Of a DNA stretch of 64,000 nt, positions 15,604-24,027 are shown piece after piece. The stretch is from Streptomyces sp. NBC_00344. GTDB lineage: Bacteria > Actinomycetota > Actinomycetes > Streptomycetales > Streptomycetaceae. The position numbers were made by a program, and so were the translations under genes. Location of the stretch: contig NZ_CP107996.1 in assembly GCF_036088315.1 (NCBI RefSeq), positions 3,366,501-3,430,500 on the forward strand. The letters run 5' to 3'. Within the stretch, counting starts at the first letter, position 1; the number at the start of each line of letters is the position of its first letter. The notes beneath the pieces are model-generated. The model searched no databases, had not been told where the DNA came from, and saw only the letters and a program-made list of their open reading frames with translations.

Positions 15604-17049
15604 TCAGCGCGCCGGGCCGAACCAAGCGGTCAGCGCGCCGGGCAGGTCCACATCGGTAGGGGACGCCCAGGCCACATGACCGTCGGGGCGTACGAGCACC
15701 GCGTCCACCCCGTCCAGGCGCTGGTCCGATGGGTGCGCCGACACGATGTCAACCCTGTCGGCCCAGCCCTCCGCGACGCCGCGCAGCGCGGTGTCATCGG
15801 ACAGATCGATCAGCAAGCCCCGTGCGGAGTGCATTAGTTGATACAGCGTCAGATCACCGTCGGACGTCTTGATGTCCACGTCCGGCACGCGCGCTCCGGT
15901 CAGCGGGTGCGCGCCGGCGATGGGGTAGCGGACGTCCAGCGAGCTGACCATGCCGGTGAGGTAGCGATTCACCGTGGCGTCGGGGATCAGCTCGGCGACC
16001 AGCTCGCGCAGGGCGTCCACCGCATGGCCGGGGCGGCTCAGGGCGACCTGCGCATGCGTGTTGTCCAGCACGCGCTTGCCGACCGGATGACGCTCGGCGT
16101 GGTAGCTGTCCAGCAACTCGGCCGACCCTTGCCCACGCACCGCCGCGGCCAGTTTCCAGCCGAGGTTGACCGCGTCCTGCATGCCGAGGTTCAGCCCCTG
16201 CCCACCGGACGGGTTGTGGATGTGCGCGGCGTCGCCGGCCAGGAACGCCCGGCCCACCCGGTAGCGCGCCGCCTGCCGGGCGGCGTCGCCGAACCGGGAG
16301 ACCCGGCCCGACTCGACCATGCCGTGGTCGTTTCCGGCGATCCGCCGGAAGGTGGTCGTGAACTCGTCGAAGGTCACCGGCACGTCCCGGTCGAGCACCT
16401 TGTCGAACTCGATGGTCATCGCCCGGTACAGACCCGGCTCGAACTCGAGCACGCCGGCCTGCCCGCCGGGGTACCTGCCCAGCAGCTGCGGCCGGGACGG
16501 CGGGTCGGCCAGCGTCACGTCGGCGATCATCGCGGTGAGCGTGGCCGGTGTGCCGGGGAAGTCCACGCCGAGCAGCCGGCGCACCGTACTCCGGCTTCCG
16601 TCGCAGCCCACCACGTACTTCGCCCGCAGCGGCGGGCCGCCCGACACCTCGACATCCACCCCGTCGGCGTCCTGCGCGAGGCCGGTGACCTCGGTGCCGT
16701 ACCGGATCTCCACCCCCAGCTCGACGGCACGCTCGCTGAGCAACCGCTCGGATTCCGCCTGCGGAATGAGCACCATGTACGGGTGGCGGGTGTCGAACGC
16801 GGCCAGTTCCAGGGGCCGCAGCCCGGCGAAGTGCGTGGTGGGTGCCCGCTTGCGGCCGGCCAGGAACCGGTCGGCGATCCCGCGCTGGTCCAGCACCTCC
16901 AGGGTCCGCGCGTGCATGCCGAGCGCCTTCGAGTACGGCGCCCGCTCGGTCATCTTGTCCAGCACCAGCGCGTCCGCCCCGGCCAGTCGCAGCTCACACG
17001 CCAGCAACAGTCCGACCGGGCCGCCGCCCACCACCACTACGTCCGCCAT
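15604..17049 (-). CDS. FAD-dependent aromatic/polyketide monooxygenase (class A)
   Basis: A 481-residue flavoprotein with the FAD fingerprint VVVVGGGPVGLLLACE at the N-terminus, GCDGSRSTVRRLL around residue 155 and AFLAGDAAHIHNPSGGQGLNLGMQDAVNLGWKLA around residue 275. This layout matches rifampicin monooxygenase and tailoring hydroxylases of polyketide pathways. It uses NAD(P)H and oxygen to hydroxylate a substrate. It could decorate the cluster's product or inactivate a foreign compound. The ATG at 17049 was chosen because the Rossmann strand starts at once. No strong ribosome site is visible. Confidence 0.88.
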   Translation of the reverse strand: MADVVVVGGGPVGLLLACELRLAGADALVLDKMTERAPYSKALGMHARTLEVLDQRGIADRFLAGRKRAPTTHFAGLRPLELAAFDTRHPYMVLIPQAESERLLSERAVELGVEIRYGTEVTGLAQDADGVDVEVSGGPPLRAKYVVGCDGSRSTVRRLLGVDFPGTPATLTAMIADVTLADPPSRPQLLGRYPGGQAGVLEFEPGLYRAMTIEFDKVLDRDVPVTFDEFTTTFRRIAGNDHGMVESGRVSRFGDAARQAARYRVGRAFLAGDAAHIHNPSGGQGLNLGMQDAVNLGWKLAAAVRGQGSAELLDSYHAERHPVGKRVLDNTHAQVALSRPGHAVDALRELVAELIPDATVNRYLTGMVSSLDVRYPIAGAHPLTGARVPDVDIKTSDGDLTLYQLMHSARGLLIDLSDDTALRGVAEGWADRVDIVSAHPSDQRLDGVDAVLVRPDGHVAWASPTDVDLPGALTAWFGPAR

Positions 17050-17180
17050 GGCACACCCCCAACTAAGTTTTGAGACAAGGTCATTGAGCTTCTGGAGCCG
17101 ACCTCGCAGGAGATCGGCCGAGGCCGGCCGTTCGCCTCCCGCCACGCGGTGGCGGCCGCCCCTGTCCGGATCAACCCGGT

Positions 17181-17876
17181 TCAGACCCGCCCGAACGCCT
17201 TGTTGACGGCGTCGATGCGGGAGCCCGCCTGCAACTTCCCGTAGATGTTGTTCAGGTGGCGCTTCACGGTTGCCGTCTCGATCCCGAGTTCGCGGGCTAT
17301 CTGACCGTTGGTCAGCGCCCTTGCGACTCTTTCGAGAACCTCACGCTCCCGCCCGGACAAGTCCGTACTGACCGCCGTCCGAACAGGCGCCGCACTCCCA
17401 CCGGCCTTGTTGCTCATGGGCATGCGGGAGGCCCGGTTGACCGCGTCGGCGTAGCCGCGGACCCCGGCGTAGAGACGGTTTCCGGTACTGGAGCGGAAGA
17501 CGGTGCTGATCTCCAGCAGCGCGGAGGTCCGCCGGGCCGACGCCTCGTACTGCACCGCGGTACGGAGGATGGGCTGCATCGCGTTCCACAGGATTTCCAC
17601 CGCGCGGACCGACTCCGCCACCGCGATTCCCTGCAGAGCGTGGTCGGCACCCACGAGACGCGAGCACCTCCGGGCTTCCACCGGATCCGACGGCTGCTCT
17701 CCCGCCAGCGCCGTGATGCAGTCCTCCACGATCGCCCGCGCCTGGTCGCGGCACGTCGGCCACGCCTCCTTGCGCATGGCCAGCGGACTGTGGACTGCGC
17801 GCAGCGCGGCCTGGTACGAGCGGATGACGTCGGGAATCGCGGTGCGCAGAAACTGCGCCGCGGCCGGATAGTGCAT
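17181..17876 (-). CDS. LuxR-family transcriptional regulator
   Basis: A 231-residue regulator with a C-terminal LuxR/NarL helix-turn-helix (TDLSGREREVLERVARALTNGQIARELGIETATVKRHLNNIYGKL). The N-terminal 150 residues are helical with no recognised sensor domain and no receiver Asp. It lies next to the biosynthetic operon and has an ARE-like operator (17963-17990) about 90 bases before its start, which suggests that the butyrolactone receptor represses it. I infer that it is the pathway activator linking signal to polyketide production. A run of nine Gs on the coding strand precedes the ATG. Confidence 0.85.
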   Translation of the reverse strand: MHYPAAAQFLRTAIPDVIRSYQAALRAVHSPLAMRKEAWPTCRDQARAIVEDCITALAGEQPSDPVEARRCSRLVGADHALQGIAVAESVRAVEILWNAMQPILRTAVQYEASARRTSALLEISTVFRSSTGNRLYAGVRGYADAVNRASRMPMSNKAGGSAAPVRTAVSTDLSGREREVLERVARALTNGQIARELGIETATVKRHLNNIYGKLQAGSRIDAVNKAFGRV

Positions 17877-17962
17877 AGGTCCCCCCCCTGGAGCTCTGAC
17901 GGTCTCCGGCGTGCAGGGTGCAGCACCAGGCTGAAGTGCTACGGGTCCTGCGCCTGCGGAAG

Positions 17963-17990
17963 ACAATACAGAATGTTCGCTTTGTTTTCT
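17963..17990. promoter_or_regulatory. ARE-like operator, site D (upstream of LuxR gene)
   Basis: The core AGAATGTTCGCTTTGTT matches the other three sites to the pattern AGAAYRNTCKYTWTRTT, with ATAC directly in front as in site A. Such elements bind gamma-butyrolactone receptors of the ArpA/ScbR family. It lies upstream of the LuxR-type gene in the minus direction. Confidence 0.6.
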
Positions 17991-18058
17991 AGGGCAGAGA
18001 GAGCCTGTTGCGAAGTGCCCGGGGGGCTACCCGTCACCTCGGCGATCCAACGGGAAGC

Positions 18059-18652
18059 TCAGCGGGCAGGCACGGCGCCCTGCTGGAACAGCTGCCAGAT
18101 CTGCTCCAGCTGGGCTCCCGCGTCGGGAAGCGCGGACTCCGTTCCGTCGGCGCAGGCGCGAATGTGCGCCTCAGCGCCTGCCATCAGATAGGCGACGAGA
18201 GCCTCCAGGGTGCGGGGCCGTGTGGCCGGTTGAAGCTCTCCGTCCCTGCCGGCCCGCTCCAGCAGTTCCCGCACCACGGGCAGCCAGGCCGAACCCCAGT
18301 CGGCAGCCTCTCCGGGACGCTCCCGCGAGAGCCTCGCGGCCGAGCGCACCGTGACGTCCCGGTCCAGCAACCCGGCAAGCCCGACCGTCAGTTCCATCAC
18401 CGAGCGCAGCGCCGGGCCCTGGGCCGCGACCACCTGGGCGACCAGCCCACAGGTGGCGGCGCGCCCCTGCGCCTGCACCTCGTCGGCCACCTGGCTCTTG
18501 GTGGAGAAGTGGAAGGTCAGAGCCCCCATGGACACCTCGGCGGTCCTGCAGATCCGAACGAGCGAGGTTCCCTCGTAGCCGTTGCGGTCGAGTTCTTCAG
18601 CAGCGGCCCGGACGAGCACTCTGCGCGTACGTGCCGCTCTCTCCTGTTTCAC
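18059..18652 (-). CDS. TetR regulator, gamma-butyrolactone receptor family
   Basis: A 197-residue TetR protein whose DNA-binding domain (ERAARTRRVLVRAAAEELDRNGYEGTSLVRICRTAEVSMGALTFHFSTKSQVADEV) follows the ArpA/ScbR receptor pattern. The GTG at 18652 has GAGGAGGG seven bases upstream. It differs considerably from the second receptor-like protein at 22025-22702, so one may bind the hormone and the other act as a pseudo-receptor, as in many Streptomyces butyrolactone systems. Its gene is divergent from the transposase-derived gene and shares a 309-bp control region that contains ARE-like site A. Confidence 0.85.
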   Translation of the reverse strand: MKQERAARTRRVLVRAAAEELDRNGYEGTSLVRICRTAEVSMGALTFHFSTKSQVADEVQAQGRAATCGLVAQVVAAQGPALRSVMELTVGLAGLLDRDVTVRSAARLSRERPGEAADWGSAWLPVVRELLERAGRDGELQPATRPRTLEALVAYLMAGAEAHIRACADGTESALPDAGAQLEQIWQLFQQGAVPAR

Positions 18653-18961
18653 CGTTGCCCTCCTCGGAATAAGCGCCGGCGGCCGGAGGGTGACAGCAAC
18701 CGCCCTGGCGGCAGCGCGGCGTCGGGTCGGCGCAGTCAGCCACGCAGCCCGGTCGACCCTCCGACCGGCCCGGTCAGTGAGACCGCAAGCGTGAACCGGT
18801 GACCGGACGCGCCACAACGCCGACTTGCCGAAGATGCACCGACTCCACCCCTGATGGCCTGAAGTCTGCAGTCGGAGCCACGGGGGATATAAATAAAGCG
18901 ATCGTTCTGTATTATTCAAGGGTGAGTGCGCCACCGGGGGCGAGCCCAGGAGGGAACCACC
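18653..18961. promoter_or_regulatory. Divergent control region between TetR and transposase-derived genes
   Basis: The 309 bases hold no gene. The left two thirds are GC-rich. The right end becomes AT-rich and contains ARE-like site A at 18887-18916, only 46 bases before the ATG of the plus-strand gene. The site therefore more directly controls that gene than the TetR gene 235 bases away. Confidence 0.6.
18887..18916. promoter_or_regulatory. ARE-like operator, site A
   Basis: Read on the minus strand the core is AGAACGATCGCTTTATT, matching sites B, C and D. The flanks form an imperfect inverted repeat. It overlaps the likely -10 region (TATTAT) of the transposase-derived gene, where a bound receptor would block transcription. 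Confidence 0.6.
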
Positions 18962-20143
18962 ATGTCCGCACACGGAACACTTCAGGCATCTCGGAGCCCC
19001 GAACAGATCTCCTCGTTCGCCGATGACCTCTTCAGGCACCTGCCGCGGGCCGACCAGCGCCGGTGGGCGCTCACCTATCTGCAGGGCCTGCTCAGCGCAC
19101 CGGGCAGGAAATCGGTACGCCGCCTCGCCCTGCCAGAATCCGCCGCCCAGTCACTCCAGCAGTTCATCAACGCCAGCCCCTGGGAGTGGGACCCGGTCCT
19201 GGCCGAGCTGGCCCGCTGGACCGAGCAGCGGGCAAAGGTGAAGGCCTGGACGGTGGGCCTGTCGGTACAGCCCAAGCGGGGGCAGCACTCCGTGGGCGTA
19301 CACCGCCGCTTCCTCCCGGAGAGCGGACGCACCGTCAACTGCCAGGCAGGAGTGGGGCTCTTCCTCGCCACCGAACGGTCGGCCGTCCCCGTCGACTGGC
19401 GTCTGCACCTGCCCGAGCAGTGGTCCGGCGACCTCCACCTGCGCCGGCGCGCCCGCATTCCCGACTCCGTCGGCCACCGCCCGCTGGGGTCCCACATCCT
19501 TGAGATGGCCGACGCCCTGGCCGCACGCACCTCCAGCGCGGTTCCGCCTCTCGTGGCGGACGCGCGCGACTACCCGCAACTCTCCACGCTCATCCATGAG
19601 CTGGGCAGGCGGCAGCAGGAGTTCGTCTTCGAGGTGCCCGACTCGCTTCCCCTGCTGCCCTGCGCCCAGGACGGCCGTCAACACCGCACGGAGCCACTCG
19701 CGGTGAGCGCCCGGCACTTCCGCGGCCTCGACCGGAGTCTCGCTGTGCACACCACCGTGAACGCATCCGGGGCTCTCCCGCGCCTGGTCGACATGCGCTC
19801 AGGGCTGGTCCGGCTCGCGGGTCCTTCCCCGAGCGGCAGGTCGGCCCGGCCCGCCCTGCGCCTGTTCACCGGGGCGACGGAAGCGGGACGCCCCGCACGG
19901 CTGTGGATCAGCAACGCGCTGCGCCGCCGCCCCGACGAACTGCTCGGTCTCACCGCACTGCCCGCCCTCGCCGACGAGACCCTGCGAAGCCTGCGGGACA
20001 TCGGCCTGCTCAACTTCGAGGGCCGTTCGTTTCCGGGCTGGCACCATCACATGACGCTGGTCTCCGCCGCCTGCGCCTACAGCCGGCTCGCCCACGAGGA
20101 GCAGCGCATCACGGAGGCCATGGCCGGCACGCGGTCCGCCTGA
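18962..20143 (+). CDS. IS701-transposase-derived protein lacking the first catalytic Asp
   Basis: This 393-residue protein resembles IS701-family DDE transposases over its length. The N-terminal domain (SFADDLFRHLPRADQRRWALTYLQGLL, then SLQQFINASPWEWDPV), the GQHSVGVHRRF and NCQAGVGLFLA segments and the DWRLHLPEQW stretch are all recognisable. Where IS701 enzymes have a DDTGFPK-like segment with the first catalytic Asp, it reads VGLSVQPKRG (about residues 98-107), so cut-and-paste activity is unlikely. No terminal inverted repeats flank it. GGAGG precedes the ATG, and an ARE-like site lies in its promoter. I infer a domesticated DNA-binding protein within the signalling circuit. Confidence 0.8.
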   Translation: MSAHGTLQASRSPEQISSFADDLFRHLPRADQRRWALTYLQGLLSAPGRKSVRRLALPESAAQSLQQFINASPWEWDPVLAELARWTEQRAKVKAWTVGLSVQPKRGQHSVGVHRRFLPESGRTVNCQAGVGLFLATERSAVPVDWRLHLPEQWSGDLHLRRRARIPDSVGHRPLGSHILEMADALAARTSSAVPPLVADARDYPQLSTLIHELGRRQQEFVFEVPDSLPLLPCAQDGRQHRTEPLAVSARHFRGLDRSLAVHTTVNASGALPRLVDMRSGLVRLAGPSPSGRSARPALRLFTGATEAGRPARLWISNALRRRPDELLGLTALPALADETLRSLRDIGLLNFEGRSFPGWHHHMTLVSAACAYSRLAHEEQRITEAMAGTRSA

Positions 20144-20201
20144 GTCCGCGTGCGGTGACCGGACCGGATGTCCCGGACCGGGATGCGGGATGCGGGATGC
20201 G

Positions 20202-20975
20202 TCAGGCGCCGGTCACGCCGCCGTCCACCGCCATCGACGTTCCGGTGACATAGGAGGAGCGGTCGCTGCACAACCACGCCGCGGCCTGCGCCACTTCCAG
20301 TGGAGCGGCCATCCGCTTCTGGACGGAGCGGGCGACGAAACTCTCCTCCAGCGCCGGTGTCTCCTCCAGGATGGTCTGCATCATCTCGGTGAGGGTGCTC
20401 CCCACGACGAGGGCGTTGGCGCGGATGCCCCGCAGGCCGTAGTCCGCAGCGGCCGCCTTCGTCAGACCGATCACCGCATGCTTGGCGGCCACATAGGCGG
20501 CCGAGGCACCGGTGGCCTGCAGCCCGGCGACACTGGAGGTGTTCACGACCGATCCACCCCGGCCGGACTTCAGCATCACGGGGACCTGGTGGCGGAGGCA
20601 GTTCCACACGCCCCTCACGTTGGTATCCATCGTGCGGTCGAAGACCTCGTCACTGATCTCGTGCAGTGCGGTCCCGGACGAGGCCCAGCCCGCGTTGTTG
20701 AACGCAGCGTCCAGATGGCCGAAGGTATCGACGCCGGCTTCGACGACACGCTCGACGTCGTCCGACAGTGCCACGTCTCCCGCTACGGCCATCGCCCGGC
20801 CGCCGTCGGCGCGTATCTCCTCGACGAGTGCCCGGATCCGGTCCTCCCGCCGCGCCATCAGCACCACGGCTGCCCCCTCCTGTGCGAACAGCCGGGCCGC
20901 GGCTGCGCCGATCCCGCTGGAAGCACCCGTGATCATCGCGACCTTGCCGGCCAACATGCCCTGCTCGCTGCTCAT
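20202..20975 (-). CDS. Short-chain dehydrogenase/reductase, probable butyrolactone pathway ketoreductase
   Basis: A classical SDR of 257 residues: GASSGIGAA near the N-terminus for NAD(P)H, NNAGW, the catalytic Ser in NTSSVAG and YVAAK. In butyrolactone loci an SDR commonly reduces the 6-keto group of the A-factor-type precursor, and this gene lies in the same cluster as afsA and receptor genes. The start is uncertain: ATG at 20975 is favoured for its GAGATGG upstream, and an in-frame ATG at 20987 is possible. It converges on the transposase-derived gene. Confidence 0.85.
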   Translation of the reverse strand: MSSEQGMLAGKVAMITGASSGIGAAAARLFAQEGAAVVLMARREDRIRALVEEIRADGGRAMAVAGDVALSDDVERVVEAGVDTFGHLDAAFNNAGWASSGTALHEISDEVFDRTMDTNVRGVWNCLRHQVPVMLKSGRGGSVVNTSSVAGLQATGASAAYVAAKHAVIGLTKAAAADYGLRGIRANALVVGSTLTEMMQTILEETPALEESFVARSVQKRMAAPLEVAQAAAWLCSDRSSYVTGTSMAVDGGVTGA

Positions 20976-21133
20976 TGCCCATCTCATTTCAGCCGTACGT
21001 CCCTGCCCGCGGGCATGACGTCGTAAGGAATGCGGTTCCCCACCGCGCGAAGGGCGCAGCAGGCCGCGTTGTCAGAGGGTTCGCCGCCACCGCTGTGCGG
21101 CGGACAGCCGCACAGCCGATCGGGGCAGGGCCG

Positions 21134-21838
21134 TCACACAGCGGCCGGGTCACTCCACACGGCGCCGGTTGCGGCCTCCGCATCGATCGCACGCAGCAGC
21201 TCGTCGTCGATGGCCGGCAACGAACGCACCAGGTGGCGGGTTCCTGCCTCCCGCATCAGCTGCTCCTGGAAGCTGTGCTGGAACGAGCTGGGGTGGCCGA
21301 TGAAGGGCACGCCGAGCGTCCTGGCGGTCTCGGCCACCCGCGCCACATCGTCGATGAACAGGGCCTGGTCGTACCGCAGACCGAAGACCTCGGTGGTGAT
21401 CTCGTGGATGCCCGGACGGAAGTCGTTGGTGCAGACGTAGCCGGGGCCGTCGAACAACGCCGCGTGCTCGCCCAGGAAGCTGTCGAAGTGGGCCTTCTCC
21501 AGACCCCCGTAGCAGACGGTCCGCAGGCCAAGCGCACGCAGACGCTGGAGCAGCTCGACCGCTCCGTCGGTGAGAGCGACGGGGTGGGTCTCCAGGTACT
21601 CCGCGCGCTCCTGGAAGTACGCCTCGCGCATCTCCGCGACAGTGGCTCGGGAGCCGACGGCGGCGGCAAGGCGCTGGAAGGCGATGCGCTGCGGCTGCGA
21701 GAAGATGCCTCGCTCGCTCTCGGCCGTGTACGTGCCGCCCCGGCTGGTGATGAAGTGGTGGATGACCGGGCTGAAAGTGTCGTTGAGCATGACGCCGTCG
21801 ATGTTGACCGCGGCGAGTCTGAGGTGATCGAGCTCCAT
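21134..21838 (-). CDS. HAD-fold protein with degenerate active site (butyrolactone locus)
   Basis: A 234-residue HAD-like protein with an altered active site. Motif I reads AAVNIDGVMLND, so the nucleophilic Asp is Asn12 while Asp14 is kept. Motif II is TVCYGGLEK without the usual Ser/Thr, the motif III Lys looks replaced (TNDFRPG), and motif IV (ALFIDDVARVAETA) remains. Such proteins occur beside afsA-type genes in Streptomyces. A phosphatase step is needed in butyrolactone synthesis, but these changes make hydrolysis doubtful, so it may bind substrate or act as a scaffold. The ATG at 21838 follows GGGGG. Confidence 0.8.
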   Translation of the reverse strand: MELDHLRLAAVNIDGVMLNDTFSPVIHHFITSRGGTYTAESERGIFSQPQRIAFQRLAAAVGSRATVAEMREAYFQERAEYLETHPVALTDGAVELLQRLRALGLRTVCYGGLEKAHFDSFLGEHAALFDGPGYVCTNDFRPGIHEITTEVFGLRYDQALFIDDVARVAETARTLGVPFIGHPSSFQHSFQEQLMREAGTRHLVRSLPAIDDELLRAIDAEAATGAVWSDPAAV

Positions 21839-22024
21839 GGTGTTGCCCCCGTGAAGTGTCATGTCGTCATACGGTTCTGGCCCACCGGTTCCGGTGCGCT
21901 GTCGTTTCGGCGGTCACGGTACAGGCGGCGGCCCGCAGCCGCCTCAACTGGTCCTTGGGTCCCGGCAGTTGAGGTGGCGGACTGGTCGGGGGCGCGCGCC
22001 CGGTTCCGGCGCCGCATGCCGGGC

Positions 22025-22702
22025 TCAGGAGGGTGCGGCGCCTGAGGCGTCGGTGTCCGTGACCGTGCCCCTGTCCGCGACGGTCACCTTCACCCGTTGC
22101 GGATCGAGGGCGGTGTGGGCTACGACGGACGGTACGGCGATTCCCGGCAGCAGCAGCCGCCACATGCGCACGGCACGCTCCGAAAGGTCGCGGCGGCCGC
22201 TCACCGCCTCGGCGACCATCTGCATGCCGGTGCAGGCATCCACGACGAAACCGGCGACCGCCTGGGGCTCCACCCCCGGCAGTAGTTCGCCCTTCTCGTC
22301 GGCGGTCTGCAGGCATTCCTTCATGATCTCGACCCACGCCTTGTAAGGGGTGGCGTCCTGACTGCCGAACGTCCCCTGTTCACCGGTGAGTCGCACACCC
22401 GCCCGCAGCATCGGGTCGACCTGGAGCTGGTGGGCCCAGGTCAGCGTGATGTCCACCAGCCGTTGCAGGCCGGTCGAGTCCAGCCAGGGAACGATGGTCT
22501 CCGGCTGGGCGTTCATCACCGCCCGGGCCAGGCCCTCCTTGGACTCGAAGTGGAAGTACATGGCCCCGGCGGTCGCTCCGGCCCGCTTGAGGATCTTCGT
22601 GATGCTCGCGCCGGAGAAGCCGTACTCGTCGAAGACCTCCGCCGCCGCGTGCAGGATCACCTCGCGGGTCTGGACGGCTCGCTCCTGCTTCGGCTTTGCC
22701 AT
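22025..22702 (-). CDS. Gamma-butyrolactone receptor-type TetR repressor
   Basis: A 225-residue TetR-family repressor with the ArpA/ScbR-type DNA-binding domain (KQERAVQTREVILHAAAEVFDEYGFSGASITKILKRAGATAGAMYFHFESKEGLARAVM). The ligand domain contains conserved tryptophans (PWLDST, LTWAHQL, YKAWVEIMKE). It is divergent from afsA across a 320-bp region with two ARE-like sites, the classic receptor/synthase layout, so it probably represses its own gene and afsA until the hormone binds. Site B begins only 13 bases before its ATG. This is the better candidate for the true hormone receptor of the two. Confidence 0.9.
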   Translation of the reverse strand: MAKPKQERAVQTREVILHAAAEVFDEYGFSGASITKILKRAGATAGAMYFHFESKEGLARAVMNAQPETIVPWLDSTGLQRLVDITLTWAHQLQVDPMLRAGVRLTGEQGTFGSQDATPYKAWVEIMKECLQTADEKGELLPGVEPQAVAGFVVDACTGMQMVAEAVSGRRDLSERAVRMWRLLLPGIAVPSVVAHTALDPQRVKVTVADRGTVTDTDASGAAPS

Positions 22703-22714
22703 CGCACCTTCTCC

Positions 22715-22741
22715 TAAAAAATAGAACGATCTCTATGTTAT
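22715..22741. promoter_or_regulatory. ARE-like operator, site B (receptor gene)
   Basis: The core AGAACGATCTCTATGTT shares AGAACGATC with site A and TATGTT with site C. It is preceded by a run of six As. Located directly upstream of the receptor-type TetR gene, it fits autorepression. Confidence 0.65.
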
Positions 22742-22944
22742 CTGGACGGGCCCGGAACCGCCACACCCTCCACCAAGGTCCAGTGGTCGGCCGGCACCGA
22801 ACGGCGCCAACGCCTCACCGGTCCACCGAAGACTTACCGCACAAGAGGTATGCGCGAGTCCGCTTGCCGGGGGATCGGCGCCGCTCTCCACTCCCACTCG
22901 ACCCATGGTCAAGGCATGACACGGCCTTTGCTTCTCGTTGACCC

Positions 22945-22970
22945 TAAAAAAAGAACACTCTTTATGTTTA
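22945..22970. promoter_or_regulatory. ARE-like operator, site C (afsA gene)
   Basis: The core AGAACACTCTTTATGTT after a run of As matches site B at most positions. Its place ahead of the plus-strand afsA gene suggests that the receptor controls signal synthesis. Confidence 0.65.
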
Positions 22971-23022
22971 CCGGTGCAGCCTTTACCGCTGCATCTCAAC
23001 AGATGTTCCAGGGGGAACTTTC

Positions 23023-23970
23023 ATGTCCATCACAGCGCCCAGCCCTGCCCAGATACCGTCGCGCGGCACCTCCACCAAGGTTCCGCGCGAGTACGTACAC
23101 AAGGTAGTGGGATCCGAAGTCCTCCTCACCGCCTGGCGTCCGAACGGCAGTGACGTCTACAGCGTGGGCGCCCGCTGGCCGCACCAGCACAGCTTCTACA
23201 GCCCCTCCCACGGCCTGCACGATCCGCTCCTCGTGGCCGAATCGGTCCGCCAGACCGTTCCGTTGCTGTGCCACACCGCCTTCGACGTGCCCATGGGGCA
23301 CCGCCAGGCATGGACCCACTTCCGCTACACCATCAACCCCGCAGCCATGATCGCGACCAAGGACCCGGCCCCGGTGGGGATGCGCGTCTCCTGCGCCGAT
23401 GTGGTTCGCCGCGGCAGCCGGCTGGCCTCGATGAACATGCAAGTGGATCTCATGCGACAGGGCATCCGGCTGGGAACCGCCCGGACCAGTTTCGTCAACC
23501 AGCCCCCGGCGGTCTACCAGCGGCTGCGCAGGCAGTACGCGGATGTGTCCGTGGCCGCCGCGCGGGCGATCCCGCTGGCTTCGCCGATGAACCCGCACGA
23601 AGTGGGCCGCGAGCGGTTCGAGGATGTCGTCCTCTCCCCCACGGACAGCCCCAACCGCATGCAGTTGAGGGTCGACCTCGCCCACCCGGTCCTGTTCGAC
23701 CATCCCCTCGACCACGTCCCGGGGATGCTGCTGCTGGAGGCGACACGCCAGGCTGCGCACGCGCTCGCCCATCCCCGGCCGGTGATCGTCATGGCCATGG
23801 ATGCCGTCTTCTCCCGCTATGCCGAATTCGACGCCCCCTGCTGGATCCACGCCGACCCGCTCCCCAGCGACTCGGCCGGACGCATGCGCGTGCTCATCTC
23901 TGCACTGCAGAACGGCACCTGCATCTACTCCAGCGTCGCCACGCTGGAACACCGGCCGCCCACCCACTGA
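23023..23970 (+). CDS. afsA: AfsA-family gamma-butyrolactone synthase
   Basis: A 315-residue protein with two hotdog repeats, each with the family ExxRQ signature: LLVAESVRQTV (Glu73, Arg76) and, after DHPLDHVPG, MLLLEATRQAAHAL (Glu239, Arg242). A-factor synthases condense a beta-ketoacyl chain from fatty acid synthesis with dihydroxyacetone phosphate, the key step to the diffusible hormone. The gene is divergent from the receptor gene with ARE-like site C in its promoter, and SDR and HAD genes lie nearby. GGGGG precedes the ATG. It is a paralogue of the AfsA-like protein in the polyketide operon at 6735-7703. Confidence 0.9.
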   Translation: MSITAPSPAQIPSRGTSTKVPREYVHKVVGSEVLLTAWRPNGSDVYSVGARWPHQHSFYSPSHGLHDPLLVAESVRQTVPLLCHTAFDVPMGHRQAWTHFRYTINPAAMIATKDPAPVGMRVSCADVVRRGSRLASMNMQVDLMRQGIRLGTARTSFVNQPPAVYQRLRRQYADVSVAAARAIPLASPMNPHEVGRERFEDVVLSPTDSPNRMQLRVDLAHPVLFDHPLDHVPGMLLLEATRQAAHALAHPRPVIVMAMDAVFSRYAEFDAPCWIHADPLPSDSAGRMRVLISALQNGTCIYSSVATLEHRPPTH

Positions 23971-24027
23971 GCCCTTCGCCGAGTTTTCGCCGAGCCTTTT
24001 CGCTGCCGCGGGGGTACGGACATGGCG

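Larger units (their letters stand above)
22703..23022. promoter_or_regulatory. Divergent promoter region between receptor and afsA genes
   Basis: The 320-bp region has no gene. ARE-like site B lies close to the receptor start and ARE-like site C 53 bases before afsA. Both sit in AT-rich patches that differ sharply from the GC-rich middle, consistent with -10/-35 regions covered by repressor. Confidence 0.7.

Noticed and set aside
17050..17180. Operator upstream of the flavin monooxygenase
   Set aside because: Only a short direct repeat of CTCAA spaced by a few bases was seen on the coding strand; too weak to call.
18962..20143. Active insertion sequence
   Set aside because: No terminal inverted repeats or target duplications were seen, the first catalytic Asp appears lost, and the promoter has a regulatory site matching its neighbours.
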